From: Diplocarpon mali | Taxonomy: Eukaryota > Ascomycota > Leotiomycetes > Helotiales > Drepanopezizaceae | Assembly: GCA_024741835.1 (NCBI GenBank) | Contig: JAENRP010000014.1 | Location: forward strand, 92,523 to 156,522 | DNA length: 64,000 bases | Reading direction: 5' to 3' | Notes under the pieces: generated by a model | The model's database searches: none | Told to the model about the DNA's origin: nothing | What the model saw: only the letters and a program-made list of their open reading frames with translations | Shown here: piece after piece, positions 10,001 to 23,300 of the stretch | How positions within the stretch are numbered: the stretch's first letter is position 1 | How the letters are laid out: each line of letters opens with the position of its first letter | Made by a program: the position numbers and the translations under genes

Positions 10001-13000
10001 TCACATATATAAACTGGCGACAGCTGTGATGTCCCGTTTTATCATCTCTTGACAGGTCTGCATCTTGGTAAAGAGCTCTGGATCTCCAATGATCCTCGCC
10101 GCGTTCTTGACCTCGCGGCACGTTTCATCTAGTCTCGTGATGACTCTGACGATAGTACCTTCTAGAACATCCGTCAGGTCCGTAATATTCTTGAAACTCA
10201 TCCCACGGGCCCATTCGTATACCACTTCCATCAGTCCAAACCTGGGCCGAGAAACGAAATCATTCGAGTCGTCTGCAGACAGGATGACTTGGTGGTAGGT
10301 TTGGCGCTCATTGACCTTTTCAGATATTTCTATGATAGTCTTCATGCCGCGTTCGAGATTGCCCGTCAGTTTGGGAACGGTGTCGGTCTTCTCCTGAAAC
10401 ACGAAAGCAGAGAGAAGCGCGACGATCTCGGCAGGTTCATAGGGTGCGAGGACATTGTCCAGGATCAGTTCTGTGAGGACCAGCTCATCGGCGGAGTGAA
10501 TCTCACAAGCTACCTTACCCTTGAGTTGGACACGGGTATTGTTATCTACAAATTCTAGATCCTTGAGCACTTGGATGCGTTGCTCGTAATCGGGTAGCAA
10601 CTGAAGATTTTGGTCCGACATCAATTGGCGAAGCTGAGAGATATTTTCCTGGATGATCCATTGATCATGGCACATTGCGAACTGTTTCTTATCAGCCAAA
10701 GAACTAGGAGGTTTGAGAATCCTACATGTTTTATAAATTGAGGACATTTTAGACACACAGACTTCTGGGCAATGGTAGCTTCGTCGGTCCGCTTCGAGAG
10801 GTTGTCCCGCAACTGCATGTCTTTGAGCCTCGTCCAATCCAATTCGTTCCACTCATCTTTCTCCCAAGATTGACAAAGTCGTGAAAGTTGTTCTTTTGCT
10901 TGCTGATACACATCGCCACTCGCGAAGATGTCGGGTATAATGCCTTTAACGATGGTGTTCGTAACGCATTCCACATCAGCAACAAGTATTTGCAAAGCTT
11001 TGGTCTGGACCTGCTTCTTGGCCTGGGGCAGTTTCGTGAATAGCTTCCTGAACTTTGGTAAGTATGGGAGCAGATCTGTAGAGTCTCTTTGGTCTCTCTG
11101 AGTCTTGATTTCCAAGACATGGACAGTTGGAGCCGGGCCACCTGTAGCACCTTCACGAAGAAGGATACCAGGTGTCCGGATCCCATCCCTGTTATAGACT
11201 ATCAATCGCTTTGCAGAGAACATCCGCCGTCCAACGGGCGTAGCAAGGAGACCTAGATGCAAGTCAAGAGTGAGTTGTCTGACGTTTTGCACAGCTTGAT
11301 GGCAAGCCTCCAAGTCCGCATCACAAATATCGCAAGGTTCCCGCTTAATCTTAGCCAAATCGGCTTCGGAGACTTTGACAGCTTTCTCGTGCTCGGGCAA
11401 AAGTTGCTGGGTGGCATGCTCACTGAAACTCCGCTTTATCATCTCCTCGATCTTGAGTGCTTCAACACGAAGCAGATTCAGAATCATGTTGTACGTTAAT
11501 CTGAATTGCGACCGGAGCTTGGAGGGATCGCCAAGAATCATCTGCCGCAACTCGCTCACAGGAGGTGCTTCTCCTCCCCCGGGAGCGACGATGATCACTG
11601 ACCCAACAGGATCCAGACCTCTCCGACCAGCTCTTCCTGCCATCTGGGTATACTCTCCAGGTAGCAAGTTACGGAACGAGTGGCCATCATGCTTACGATA
11701 TCCGGAGAAGACGACAGTCCGAGTCGGTAAGTTGAGACCCATAGCAAAAGTTTCCGTTGCGAAGAGAACCTTTACCAAAGTCTGTGCAAAGAGCATTTCC
11801 ACAACTTCCTTGACGATGGGGAGCATACCGCCATGATGGACAGCAATACCTCGACCGAGCATGTCCCGCAAGCGAACGATCTGTGGTAACACACGATCTT
11901 CTGGTTTCAGTCTTGCGATCGACTTTTCGATGATCATGTGGATCGCACTCTTTTCGGTCGCGGAGCAGAAGTCCTGATTGCTGAGTGCATCTGCATTTTC
12001 CTCGCACCGCTTTTTTGAGAAGACGAATATGCAGGCTGGGAGCAGAGACTCTTTCTTGAGAAATTGGACAAGATGGACCCAGAGGGTCTTATCTTGAGCA
12101 GCAGACGTCCGGCCGCCAGGTCTGCCCCCTCTTCCCATATGGCCAGGGGCATGGCTTGCGCGAGGAGGCCCTCCTCGCCCTCGTTGAGGCGCACCTCCAC
12201 GCTGGCCGCCTCCCCTTTGGTTCCCGCCTCGTTGATTCTGACCTTTGCCTCCTCGTGTATTCCCTCCTCCACGAGGATTAGCCTCTGCTGGAGGGAGAGC
12301 CTTGACTTTATTCTTGCCAGATAAGACATCATTCGCGTCCTTCCAGCCCTTTTCAAGAAACCTCTTCTCCGCGTCCACGATTTTGTAGATACCTTTCTCC
12401 GCCCAGATATAATGCTCAAGCGGTACTGGGCGCTTTGGTGTCGAAATGACATAGATGTCCTTTTTCTTCGTTCGCCCAACCCAAGAGGCAAATTCGTACG
12501 TATTCGGTACCGTGGCGGAAAGAAGAATCAGAGTGACATGCTCTGGTAACATGATGATTACTTCTTCCCAGACCACACCTCGCTCCAGATCATTCACATA
12601 GTGTACTTCGTCAAAAATGACAAATTCAACATCTCTGATAAGATCTGCTCCCCTGTAAAGCATACTACGTAGAATCTCCGTCGTCATGATAAGACAGCTT
12701 GCTTCGGGTGCAATTTGTACATCGCCTGTAAGAATTCCAACTTCGTCAAAGATCTGTCTAAAGTCCCTGAACTTCTGATTGCTCAAGGCCTTGATTGGGG
12801 ATGTGTAGATTGCCTTCGTCATGTGCTTCGCAGCGAGAGCAATGGCATATTCGGCAACTACTGTCTTACCGGCAGACGTATGCGCTGCAACGAATACCGA
12901 ATCGCCGTTCTCGAGATGGTAGACTGCCTCTTTCTGGAAAGTGTCGAGTTCAAAAGGCCATTCTCTGGCCATATCGGGCACCAGCTCCCTGAAATTAGTA

Positions 13001-13943
13001 ATGTCTTTTTTGATATCCACCATATGAGCCCATTCCCTGCCTCCTCTCTTTGAACTTGATGCAGCAAGTACTCCATGAGGTTCCAAAGCCGGAAATTCAA
13101 CTGGTAGCAGAGAGTCAATATCGTCTTCCCCGTCTTCTTCAGAAGCATCGTCCGAATCCCCAGAGCAAATACTATTCTCTTTCTCCAGTGGTAGCTCAAC
13201 GTCGGGCTCCTCGTCCAAAACTCCCAGGACTTCGTTCGCCTCTTTCTCATCCCCGTCCGATGTCTTCTTCTTTTCAAAATTGAGTCCTCTCTTTAACCCA
13301 GGTGCAATCTCCAGTAGGCCTCCATCTCCAAGGTTAATTACCCTCGCTAGCTTGCCCATTGCGCCAATACTAACCAGATCATCGTTTCCACTCTTCAAAG
13401 CTTGATCGTCCAACGCAGCTGCAGCTTCCACCCCTTCCAGTCCACCTGGCGCGAAAGGGAAGAATCCTGCAGCACCCCGCACGAAGTCCGCTTTGTTGGC
13501 TGGCTTGCGCAGGAACGAAGTACTATTTTTTGCCGTGGCGCTATTTGCCGGGACTGTAACCTCCTTGTAACCCGTCACTCTACCAGAGAGGCCTTCACGC
13601 GTAAAGCGGGTTATCGTCCGGGTTTGAGTGGGTGCGATTTTGAAAAGAGCAGTGTAGTCTGTTGGAGCTTCCCATCTCCTTGGCCACGATTAGATATGTC
13701 TAATAGCACGCATATGAATCAGACTTACTGCTGAAGTTTATTGAGCCATTCAGCAGAAAAGGAGGTAGAAGGTGTCAGGAAGTTTTGCTCTAATTCACGC
13801 CTGAGGTCCTCTGGAGACTGCGTCGCACGTTTCCGGGGACGCTGCTCTTCAAGAATGTGGTCTATCCAATCGTCTGCTGTATCTTCTGTGTTAGAAACTG
13901 ATAGATGCACTTTTTCCAGAGCATCGGCAAGACTTTCTGCCAT
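10001..13943 (-). CDS. SKI2: Ski2-like DExH-box RNA helicase (SKI complex, cytoplasmic exosome cofactor)
   Basis: Three exons (13943-13729, 13678-10726, 10681-10001) with introns of 50 and 44 nt give 1282 residues, almost the length of yeast Ski2. The helicase threads mRNA into the cytoplasmic exosome for 3'-5' decay together with Ski3 and Ski8. Visible in order are an N-terminal segment with paired acidic patches, the RecA1 domain with Walker A AAHTSAGKT (about 336-344), DEVH box (428-431) and SAT motif, then RecA2 with ATETFAMGLNLPTRTV and motif VI QMAGRAGRRGLD (750-761). The insertion/arch region follows, with KREPCDICDADLE and a KOW-like stretch, and finally the DSHCT domain ending in DITAVASLYM. 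An Arg-Gly-rich linker (about 540-595) lies between the two RecA domains. The second intron joins FIKH to FAMCHDQW, matching the family. The start is the first ATG in the exon; an in-frame TTG lies upstream. MTR4 is excluded by the N-terminus and the overall layout. Confidence 0.95.
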
Positions 13944-14247
13944 CTTTGCTGACCTCAGCAAAGGTTATAGAAAATCGAATGTTGTTACCCTGTTCCTGCA
14001 GGACTGGTGCACGAAATGTGTTGATAATCACCAAAATGCCGTCCCGCCAAGACAAGGCTGTAAAATCGCCCCGCCCCCACCATAAGGCATAATACTTATC
14101 ACCTCAGAGCTTTAACCCGATTAGATGCTCAATTATTCCATTACTTTGTCACGGCTCATTAATTGCTAATCCAGAATACTCTTTTGCTAAGCCTTCCAAT
14201 TGGAGTCCATTCGGCTCATAACGCCAGCCCTCCCCTCCTGGACCCAA
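13944..14247. promoter_or_regulatory. SKI2 upstream region / CSM3 3' flank
   Basis: 304 bp separating two tandem minus-strand genes. It must contain the CSM3 polyadenylation region and the SKI2 promoter. No specific site is recognised. Confidence 0.45.
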
Positions 14248-15414
14248 TTACCACATGTCATCCATATCCGCCATAGCTTCCATTTCATCGTGAAATTCAC
14301 CATGTAGAACGGGTGGTCTGCTGGCAGGAGCGCGTTTATCAGCGGCAGCTCTCAGCATCTCTTCTTCTGCCAACAGAGCATCGAGATCGTCATCTTCAGT
14401 ACTATTGTTAACCGGCTTACTGTGGAAAGTAGCAGGCTTATTGACTTTGGTCACAGTTTCAGATTGTTCTGCCTCTGCCTCTGCCATCAAAGCATCCAGT
14501 TCATCGTCGTCCGGTCCATCTTGCACAATTTCCTTGGCTGGTGCGAAAATACTAGTTCGTGTTCCGCCTAATAAGAAATCGTGCTGTTCGGTGCTATCCA
14601 CTGGTCTCTGTGTTAATGCTCTTGGTGTAGCGCCATACAGGTCTTCATCCATCTCAGTATCTGCGCCATTACTATCGTTTGGTACTGGCGTCTTCGGTCG
14701 CCCAGCGGCTGTTGTCTCAAATATTGGCGCAACTCTTGAGCTGGTGTTTTCTCGTCCGTCATCCTCTATTGATGGAAGCGTGGGCTCATCAAATAAGGAG
14801 TCTTCGTGTACTGTCTGTGGTTTGCCTTCATTGATCCATTCCATTCTCATCATCTGTATCCGTTTCTTGTGACCCATCTTCTCCACCATTCTCAGTGCGT
14901 CGAGGAATCTAGCTTTCGGGAACAAGTCGTCAAGCCAGATTTGGTACATGGATAGAAGCCTTTCCGCATCAGAATACTATATGTACATTAGCTACGTCCG
15001 GACGGGTATTGTAAACATGTAGCTCTAACCTCATGGCCTTTGCCCTTAAACTTCAGATGGTGTTTGGCTCTATTTCGCAACTTGGGTATTCCATTCGAGG
15101 ACAATAATCTTGGGACTCATTAGTACACATTGATATTATTTCAAATCCACAAACCTATTTTCATCCAGCTTAACACGAGGGGCTCTTGGTTTCCTGGTAA
15201 CCTCAACCGCATCATCAATTCCGAGAACATCTCCACCTTTGGATTTGACTTCTGCTTCTTTCATACGTTGTCTCTCCTTGTCTTCAATATAATTTTCGCT
15301 GAAAGGATCCTCGTGATCGTTCATGTTAGCGTCATAGTCGAACAAATCATCAAATTCGTCCCCTCCACCGGCTGAAGGCTCCTCGGTGTGAAGAGGTCGG
15401 GAATTATTTGACAT
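14248..15414 (-). CDS. CSM3: Replication fork protection complex subunit Csm3/Swi3
   Basis: Three exons (15414-15155, 15108-15030, 14976-14248) with introns of 46 and 53 nt encode 355 residues. The protein partners Tof1/Swi1 at stalled forks (Timeless-Tipin in animals), supporting the replication checkpoint and sister cohesion in the nucleus. After an acidic N-terminus comes the Swi3/Tipin core, rebuilt across both introns. It starts at RKPRAPRVKLDENRLLSSNG and continues through IPKLRNRAKHHLKFKGKGHEY and SDAERLLSMYQIWLDDLFPK to FLDALRMVEKMGHKKRIQ. The C-terminal half is acidic and low in complexity with repeated DDELDALMAEAE-like segments; similar acidic motifs in Tipin proteins bind RPA, which is only an inference here. 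It shares a 265-bp divergent promoter with the complex I subunit gene. Confidence 0.92.
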
Positions 15415-15679
15415 GTTGGAAATCAAAATTAGCGGGTCGCAATTACTGTTATAATATGCGGTTTCGTGTTCAAAATTCACGGAATGCTCAAATGTTAGTT
15501 GGTGTACGAATACTTTGTACGCAAATCGCGTCCTTCCGGGGGAGACGCGTTCCTAAAACCGCGTCTTTGGTACGTTTGAGCCCCCGTTGCTAGCACTATC
15601 TATCCTCGAGCTCTAAGGCACATCCGCAACCATCCATCAAGAGCAGAACGCCAATTGGGCCCCCCACCACGCCTTCAAG
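15415..15679. promoter_or_regulatory. Shared divergent promoter of CSM3 and the complex I subunit gene
   Basis: 265 bp between two start codons on opposite strands. It is moderately GC-rich near the plus-strand gene. No named element is evident. Confidence 0.5.
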
Positions 15680-16409
15680 ATGTCGAACGTCGAGCAGAGG
15701 CCGTTCGTGCCAGCCAAGAAAGTCAATTCCGAGTTTCCAGTGTGTTCCCACTGCCCAATCTACCGTAGGTTGAAGCTAACCGGGTCTCGCAGCTCATAGA
15801 CAGTGACCCGTATGTTCCCAAAGGCTTTACAACTTGGTACGAAAGAGCAGTGAGACATTGACGGATGTTAGACACTTCAAACGAGTGGTTGGATATGCGC
15901 GGAAGTCGGATTATGTTGCAGGAGCAGCGACCGCTGCACTTGGGCCAGGATTGATGTTGACGTGGGAGAAAATTGCACCTTCACTTGTAGGGAAGGGAGG
16001 ATTTGCGCCCATCATGCGACTTTCGGGGGCGGTTGGACTGAGTGCTGGTTTCCTGATGTTCTATCAACGCTCGATATGTGCGACCTTTCTCGAAACTATT
16101 AAGTCCGAATCCGAAAAGGGCTAACCGGATTATGCAGTGCGATTCTACGGCTTCACAGAGAATTCCCGGGAAATTGAGATGGATATGAAGGAGATGGTCA
16201 GCAAAGTCAAGAAGGGGGAGCCACTGTATGGTGTCAGCTCGACAACGCCATACATCCAGGGTGTGGCAAGCAGAAACTCAAGATACTCGGGCGTCTGGTT
16301 GCATGTGCTCCCTTGGTTCAATTTTGTGAATCACAACCAACATGGTGTGGATACGGCGAAATACTACCAGCAAGCTGAGAGAGAATTGGCAGCTGAGGGG
16401 AAGAACTAG
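15680..16409 (+). CDS. NADH:ubiquinone oxidoreductase 21 kDa (20.9 kDa-type) accessory subunit
   Basis: Four exons (15680-15739, 15793-15809, 15872-16077, 16138-16409) with introns of 53, 62 and 60 nt encode 184 residues (about 20 kDa). Exon 2 is only 17 nt. The rebuilt N-terminus MSNVEQRPFVPAKKVNSEFP continues as LIDSDPHFKRVVGYARKSDY, matching the fungal complex I accessory subunit described as 20.9/21 kDa in Neurospora. A hydrophobic segment (about residues 45-85) with two possible short membrane helices anchors it in the mitochondrial inner membrane. The conserved C-terminal domain has RFYGFTENSREIEMDM and then LPWFNFVNHNQHGVDTAKYY. The unspliced frame misleads simple prediction: a TTG-initiated frame at 15834 is intron sequence. 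Confidence 0.92.
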
Positions 16410-16627
16410 TAGTGGAAGCATGCAAAGAGTTTGTACATAAAGACCGGAATGGGATTTTGCAAGGTTCGATTAGGTGTTGAATGCGGGCTTCTGTCTTCAG
16501 ATATCGTCTTCCTGTCTTGTTGCTTTATATTTCGGCACCCTGCAGCTGTGGCGTTGCCCAGCGACCTGCTTTCCGACTGATAGAACGCTTGAGAATTTCG
16601 GATATGATCCTATGCAGGCGCATCACC

Positions 16628-17399
16628 TTATTCACCGATCGTACCTCCCATTGGCTCAACCTCCAACTTCAGCACTCTCTCTTTTTTGCCCCTGGGCTCT
16701 GGCGCTCTATCATTCTCCTGGACATAAAACCTCCTCAGTATGACAATAGCCTCTTCCCTCAACCACCCGCCGTAAACCTCATAATCGTCCTTCTTTCTCC
16801 ACCTCATCTTTCTTTTCTCGTCAATTCCCAAGTCAACCCCATCCTCAAGGTTTTCGTCCTCGGTGTCTCTCCCATTCTCACTTTGAATATTTAACACGCC
16901 TCCTGTCCCCCCAAACTTTTCATTACTCCCCCCGAAGAATACTCTCCGCACGCCGAATTGTCTCAATAAACTGGCGCACATGATACACGGCTCAATTGTG
17001 ACATAGAGATCACACTCCTTGAGTACCTTCGGGCTATAAATTTTTATGCCATTCTTAGAAGGATCAGCGGCGGTCAGAATCTCATTAATGGCTATAAATT
17101 CTGCGTGTCGTGTACCGTTATAAGTCCGGTTCGTGGCGTTCATGCCTCGACCGATGATGACTCCGTTATGGACGAAGACGCATCCAACGGGCGTTTCTGA
17201 GGTTTGGAGAGCGAGATCTGCCTGTTTGGCATTAGTTTCATGGCGTTCAAACTCTTAGAACAGTTCATGCCATCGCTAAAGCTTCTCGCATAAATGAGAG
17301 ATGGGTTTGAGTTTCTTCGTCGGCCAGTTTTGAAGTAGAAGTTGAGGACATCTCGAGTAAAGTAGTTGCGGGACCAGCGGGAGATTGCAAAACCGTCAT
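16628..17399 (-). CDS. TAD2: tRNA-specific adenosine deaminase catalytic subunit Tad2/ADAT2
   Basis: Two exons (17399-17271, 17221-16628) give about 240 residues. With Tad3 it converts wobble A34 to inosine in tRNAs. The zinc-dependent deaminase core is intact: MREALAMADLALQTSETPVG leads the fold, TRHAEFIAI supplies the zinc-binding His and catalytic Glu, and PCIMCASLL supplies the two zinc-binding Cys. A charged insertion (about residues 150-200) is followed by GGWLREEAIVILRRFYV. The 49-nt intron appears to start with GC (GCATGA) because protein alignment in my head with yeast Tad2 places ALAM and ADLAL adjacent without a gap and GT donors would leave a stop. The start is uncertain: ATGs at 17399 and 17351 are both in frame, and a probable 5'-UTR intron lies just upstream. 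The gene is convergent with the complex I gene, 218 bp away. Confidence 0.88.
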
Positions 17400-20300
17400 G
17401 GCTGGGATTTCAAGGAGTGTAATGTATAAATCTGGTGAATTATTGAAGATTTCTCTAGTATACCTGTCAGAGTAAAGTTAGCTGTGAGAGCCACAAAATG
17501 CCTAAAAAGAACCTACCATATCACTCGCATCAACAGCGGTGACCAAGAAGTTCATGCTGCTATTTGATCAACAAAATATTTACGTGAATATACAGATGTA
17601 CGTTTACATTCATATTTATACCAAGCTCATAGCTTCCAATGTACATGAAATACACGTGACCCAAACTTTTTTACCAGAATATAGATGCCGTTATCACCAG
17701 GACTGCTGCTGCTCTCTCTTTTCTTCCAACACCATTCTAGCAACGCAAACCTCAACCAAACTGAGATTTCGCTCGACATTCCTCTCTACATCTCCAAGAA
17801 TCATTGATTCTGCTAGCTCCGCTGTGTACAAACGCAATCCTCTTTTTGCAATACAGATATAATCTGATCGACCTCTGGATCTTGATCCCTTGTGGAGTCG
17901 ATATATGCTAGGCTAATACCCATGTCCCAGAAAAAACCAGGCTTGTATACGATTGAGATTTGCTGTTAGACTAGATGATAAATCATCATGATGCCCAGGA
18001 TAAGTCACAGCCCTGTTCTTCACAAGATAGGGGTGTCGCGAGTTACCACTAAAGCTCAAAAACAATTCGGGCCTCTGCCCTTGATAATCAGTTTCAGGTG
18101 ATATGGTTTTTTAACGGGCTCATGCTTGAGTCACAGCTTCTCGGATTCTGTTGAAGTGCACGGCTATTTGCGAGACATAACCGTTCCAGTGTCCTTCCAT
18201 TTCTTGTATTCTGCTCCAATGCCATCGTCTCTTCGTTGCCTCAAACACGTTTTTGACACCAGGCTTGAGAAATGTCAGTCTCAATTCTGTGTCCTATTTT
18301 CCCTAACTTTGATTACTGCTTGTACTGTCTGAGTTTTTGAAAATTTTCACCCGCGATATATAGAAGGATCTTCCTTTGTCGTCAACGGTCTGGTTGAACC
18401 ACTGATTAAACCAGTAATTTTAGACTTCAGGGCAAAACTACTGGGCCCAAAATAATGACCAGTAACAGGATTAGGAGTCGCAAAAATCCGAAAAGGTTTG
18501 CCTGAGATAAACAATAGCTAGCGCTTGTAATAAGCATAAATTACTACATTAGAGAATGTGGATGTTGAGTTTGTTCCTCTTCCTCTTTTGCTTCGGTTTC
18601 TATTTTTTGGCCTTCTTGACGCCGGTGAACATTTTTATCACAACTCGCTAACATGAATGATAGGAAATGCCCTTTACCAAAAGCGTAGATACTTCATCTC
18701 CCACAGGCATTAACTTCGGTACTCGCTGGGGGGTGTCAGCTGAACCTAGTGCTACGTAGATCCTCACAGGCAGACCTTTATAGGTTGGCACATCGTGCTA
18801 ATTAGCGAGTTGGGCTGGGCCGTTCCAAGATCGCGAGCTGGAAATACTAACGAAAAGAACGATTCACGCATCACGTAGCGACCTGGCTGATTTGAAGGTC
18901 AATCGAAAATGCTCTGCCTAGTTATTGATTCTACTCGACTTCACTCGATCATCTATGGCAACTTGGCAAGTTCCCTTTCAGCGCGTCACCCCTTGCTAAC
19001 AGATAACTTGTCACCAACGAGCTCCGCATCCCTTCTCGGTGGACTTCAAGATCCCCAAACTCATCTAGGTTCAACATAAAATAGAATTTGAAGAATGCGG
19101 CAGCTACTGGTACATCTAACCTCAAGTAATGGATTACCCGATTTTCCCATGCTTGAGTTGACAGCCAACAGGAATAACGATATAAGGAAGATAAATCTCA
19201 TGCCAGTGAGCCACGAAACCTGTGCGTCGAGCACCTGATGGCAATATAACAAGAAACTGATGGTAGGAACTTCGTTTCTCAGTTTAACTGAGTGGAAAGG
19301 ATATTAATTTGATAGTATGATGCGCCGAAATTTTTGAAAATATAATGTTACATTCCTCAAACTTCTAATTCCCGCAAAGATGTGTAATTGCGTTTTATTA
19401 TTTTCGCTGATTTCTTCCCCTAATGTTAATGTTCAAAGCTCTTCGGTCTTCTTGGGATGGAACGGGTGGACATAGTACATATGTAAGCAGCATCCCAGCA
19501 GGCAATTCTCTTACAGACGCGTGAAGATATTGCAGGTCTTGTAATAGATATATAAGTCCTTGGACAATTTGTGCTACTAAAATTATTAACTGAAGCTTAG
19601 CCTTTGTTTGCATCTAAGCTTTTATACAAGCTTGTTGCTGGAGTTGAGGGGTGAATGTTTGCTCCCAATCATAGGCGCAGCAAGAAACGCATCGCATGCC
19701 CGTTCCCAAATTTCGAAAGAACTCCTTTGTATTGTGGCAAATTCAATGATAATTCTCTTTTGATGTTCTTGGTGTTGGCATGATGACAGTGATAAAGGGG
19801 TCGGCGAACTTGACCGAGATCTGCTCACATGTGGGCTTGGTACAAAATTACAAAAGAGAGACTGCGGTCCTGCAAGTGCTGAAGAAAACGCGTGCACCTG
19901 TTCCCGATGAACTTGAATACCAAACATAGGGCAGTGGCGTATGAAAATACTCTCATATGCAGAAGTAGTGCAAAAGCAGTGACTCATTTGTTTTGGTGAC
20001 AAGAGAAGACAGAAAGCTGGTCTGTGCAAAGCAGGTCTATTTGCTTATCAATTTCATTGCAATAAATAGGGTTTCCAGCCACGGTATTTCGATGATATTG
20101 AAAAGACACTGATGTAATGGAGGCGGAGTGGAAAAGATAGTTCGTTAGGTAAATGAAGTTAATGAATTTCAATAACTTCATCGGCGCAGTAAGCATATTG
20201 CTTGCTTTAAATCTCAAAGGCTGGCGGCAGAAGATATGACTACTATGTTTCTCCATGAGCTGAATGGACCTGTCTGGTAAGCTTAGAAACTGGAACAACA

Positions 20301-23300
20301 CTCATCACACCATGACTCTTCCGAGCAGTCTCCGCCTGGTAATAGCATACACTTAGTATTCTGATCCAGTAATAAAAAGATCCTTTCTCGCGATGACGTA
20401 GAAAGCGCGGTGCCTAGATTACCACATCACGATTGTCCACCGAATCAGTTCCAGGAGCTTTAACCGCACGCTCCGGCTACTATCTCCACTCAATACTCTA
20501 CAGCTATTTCCAGAGCCTCTCTTAGTCTCGCAGTCTGTCTATGTTGCGTTTATCCTGAATCAACTAGAAGTGTGTTTGGCTCGGAGCACACCATACCCTC
20601 CAACCATCTAGCTATCGATCTCACAACAAAACCATCGCATCCGCCTCTTCTATCTGGTAAAACCGTCTCTGATTTGTATGAACGCATTACGAGGAAAATC
20701 ATATTACTAGACTATTAATTTTCAATTTTTCAGTGTTGGAATTTTTTATTTTTTTTTACAGCAGCGTGGGTTTCGATTAGCATTGTTTACTTTCCACCTC
20801 GCTTCCGCGGGCCGTTCTCACTTCCTTTCTTGATGCGAATAGTGATCGCGAGAGTGGTAGGTATATTTATTGAAGCAGAAACACTGTATAGATTAAATCA
20901 AGCATTATTTGGTGGTTAGGAATGGCTTCTCTAGAGCCTTATTTTTCTTCGCTCACCGAAACTTCGAAACCGGATTTTGGGTGCGCTCGAATAATTATAA
21001 TGCCCTTCACTGCGTAATATGCGAGGAGATAAACATGTCATGCGGCGCTTCGGGGACACGATGCTATACGATGGCAGGTAATCGCAGTTAATTTCTCCTC
21101 TCAACGAAACGAATGTAATTGAATCCAAAACAATCTCTGGCCTCACCATATACCGCTGTGGTAATTTGGGGTTAACAATTATAACATAACATGTCCCTTA
21201 TTAGAGCCATGGCCACTCTCTGAAAACTGTCAGGGCTAAAGCTACCAGAGTGTTAAAGTTTCCCGGAGAATTTCTCACTTCCCTCCCTCTCTCAGACTGC
21301 AACGTGATTTCCTCACCCTTCGCTACCATCTTGTCTGCTTCAATCAATTCAAGTTAACTCATCAGTCCATAAACACCTCCCCGATCACGGGACCACTCAA
21401 TTTCCAGTCCTCTGTTTTGTAATTTCGGATTATTATTCCTTAACGCCTACCGGTAAGAAAAATAAGTCACCCCGCCTACAAAAATTCCCCCCCTTGATAT
21501 ATGTCCGTGCCTAGATCTCCTTTCGCGGTCTTATACATTCTTTACTTGCAGCCATAATGTCCATATCAACGAATTCCACCACTTATTTGATGTTAATATA
21601 GAATATATAGTTTACTCCAAGTCATCATGGGGGCGCCAAACTAACTTGCGGTCCCCAGTACTGATAAAGCGGACTGTGATATTGCTGCCTGCCTTTCTTG
21701 TGTAGTTGTAGAAATCATACTCTTTAGAAAGATGATGATTCAAGTAACATAATAATCAATCTTCCCAGCGTTCCAAAGAGGTTCTCTCGATGACAATGTC
21801 TGACCAAAGGGTCGTATCACCTGTGCGAGAGACGAGAGATACTTTACGCGAATAATACGGCTGGGGTAGGCCAAAATAGTATGAGCCGTAAAAACTGGAA
21901 GGTGCCAGGGGAGTCATGTTAATAAATATTCCAGAGAACAGGGTTTTGTTTGTATTATGTTTTCACGTCTGTACCGCTTAACAGAGCGTTGAAATCCGGT
22001 GCAAAGAACGTAGGCTTCCTAGCACTAGTAATACTTGATTTATCGAAGTCTGAAAAGAATAGGCCAAACCTTATAGGTATCGCAAACGGTCATGCCAAAA
22101 ATGAGATTATCGGAGCTATGTATCTCCTCGTTACGTGCAGAATTCCCGATAGTCAGAACATCATAGTTGATCGGCGTGAAAGTGTCTACGGTGCTTCGTA
22201 GTAAAGTTTATCAGAAACGGATCAACAAGCTTCCGCACAAAAGGCTTAGCAGAATCCCATACAATCGTCTCCTCGCCTGTCCACCGCTTTCTGACTGCGT
22301 CACGGGAGCTCGGAGCGGAATTTTGTGTCGAGTCAAGACAGTCGCGGCGACGAGGCAGATATTTACCGAAGGGTATATCTGAATTGCTGCCGATGACGAA
22401 TATCACTACTTCACAACAATTCTGTGAGCAGGACAGGATCGATAAAATACGTATGGCTATTCGAGACACCGGCGTGATGGGCTTATATCTTAGCCCTCAC
22501 ATTTTCAACCGGTTGTAAGCTATGTCCATTAGCCTCTTCTGCACAGGCCAAGGGGTTTCACGCGGTTATTGCTAAACATCTTCGATATGCCCCGCGTCAG
22601 AAAATACCAGAACCAATTGAAATATGTAGACCCTCGCCCGAATTAAAATTTAGATCGTCAAGGTAATTTTTCGTACAACTCAGGCACACTTGTGCATTAG
22701 AGTTGGGAAACTCGTCAGGGGAGCCAGCAGGGTCTCACATGCCTCTGTAACTGTAATTATGTTGAAAGCTACCTGTCTTGAGAGTGCTTGTCCAACGTTT
22801 TCCAGATGCGAAACAATTTGATACTGCAGATGGATCTATGTTGCGCGATTTGTTTACATATGCCAGGAGTCAGCGCAGTAGCTTGTGAACTCCTAGCTTA
22901 TTATCTTACCAAGACCAGATATACAGTATCACGAGAATACCATAGTCCACAGTATAGCAGTAAATTGCAGCGGTTCAAGACTCTCTCTAGCCAAGCAAAT
23001 ATTACCCCTCCATATCAGACGAATCGCGTTGCCTCTTTTCTTGGCCGTTGAGGTCGGAAAGACAGCCTCTTTACCGTGGACGTGAGAATATTATAATCTG
23101 CGTGCAATGTATATGTACCTCATGTCTACTACTCTTGGGACGTCCAAGATTCATTCTCTTTCAAGTCGCTTTCCCTTCCTTGCGTGTAGACGACGTCGCA
23201 ACCAGCCAGCCCACCCTTCCCTTTCCTCCTTTCTTTAGTAGCTACCGACCTTAGCCAGCAGCTAGGTAAATAAGTTTTTAGATATTGGCGTAAACATATA

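Noticed and set aside
19622..20029. 135-codon minus-strand frame in the gene-free region
   Set aside because: No recognisable motif and composition similar to the surroundings.
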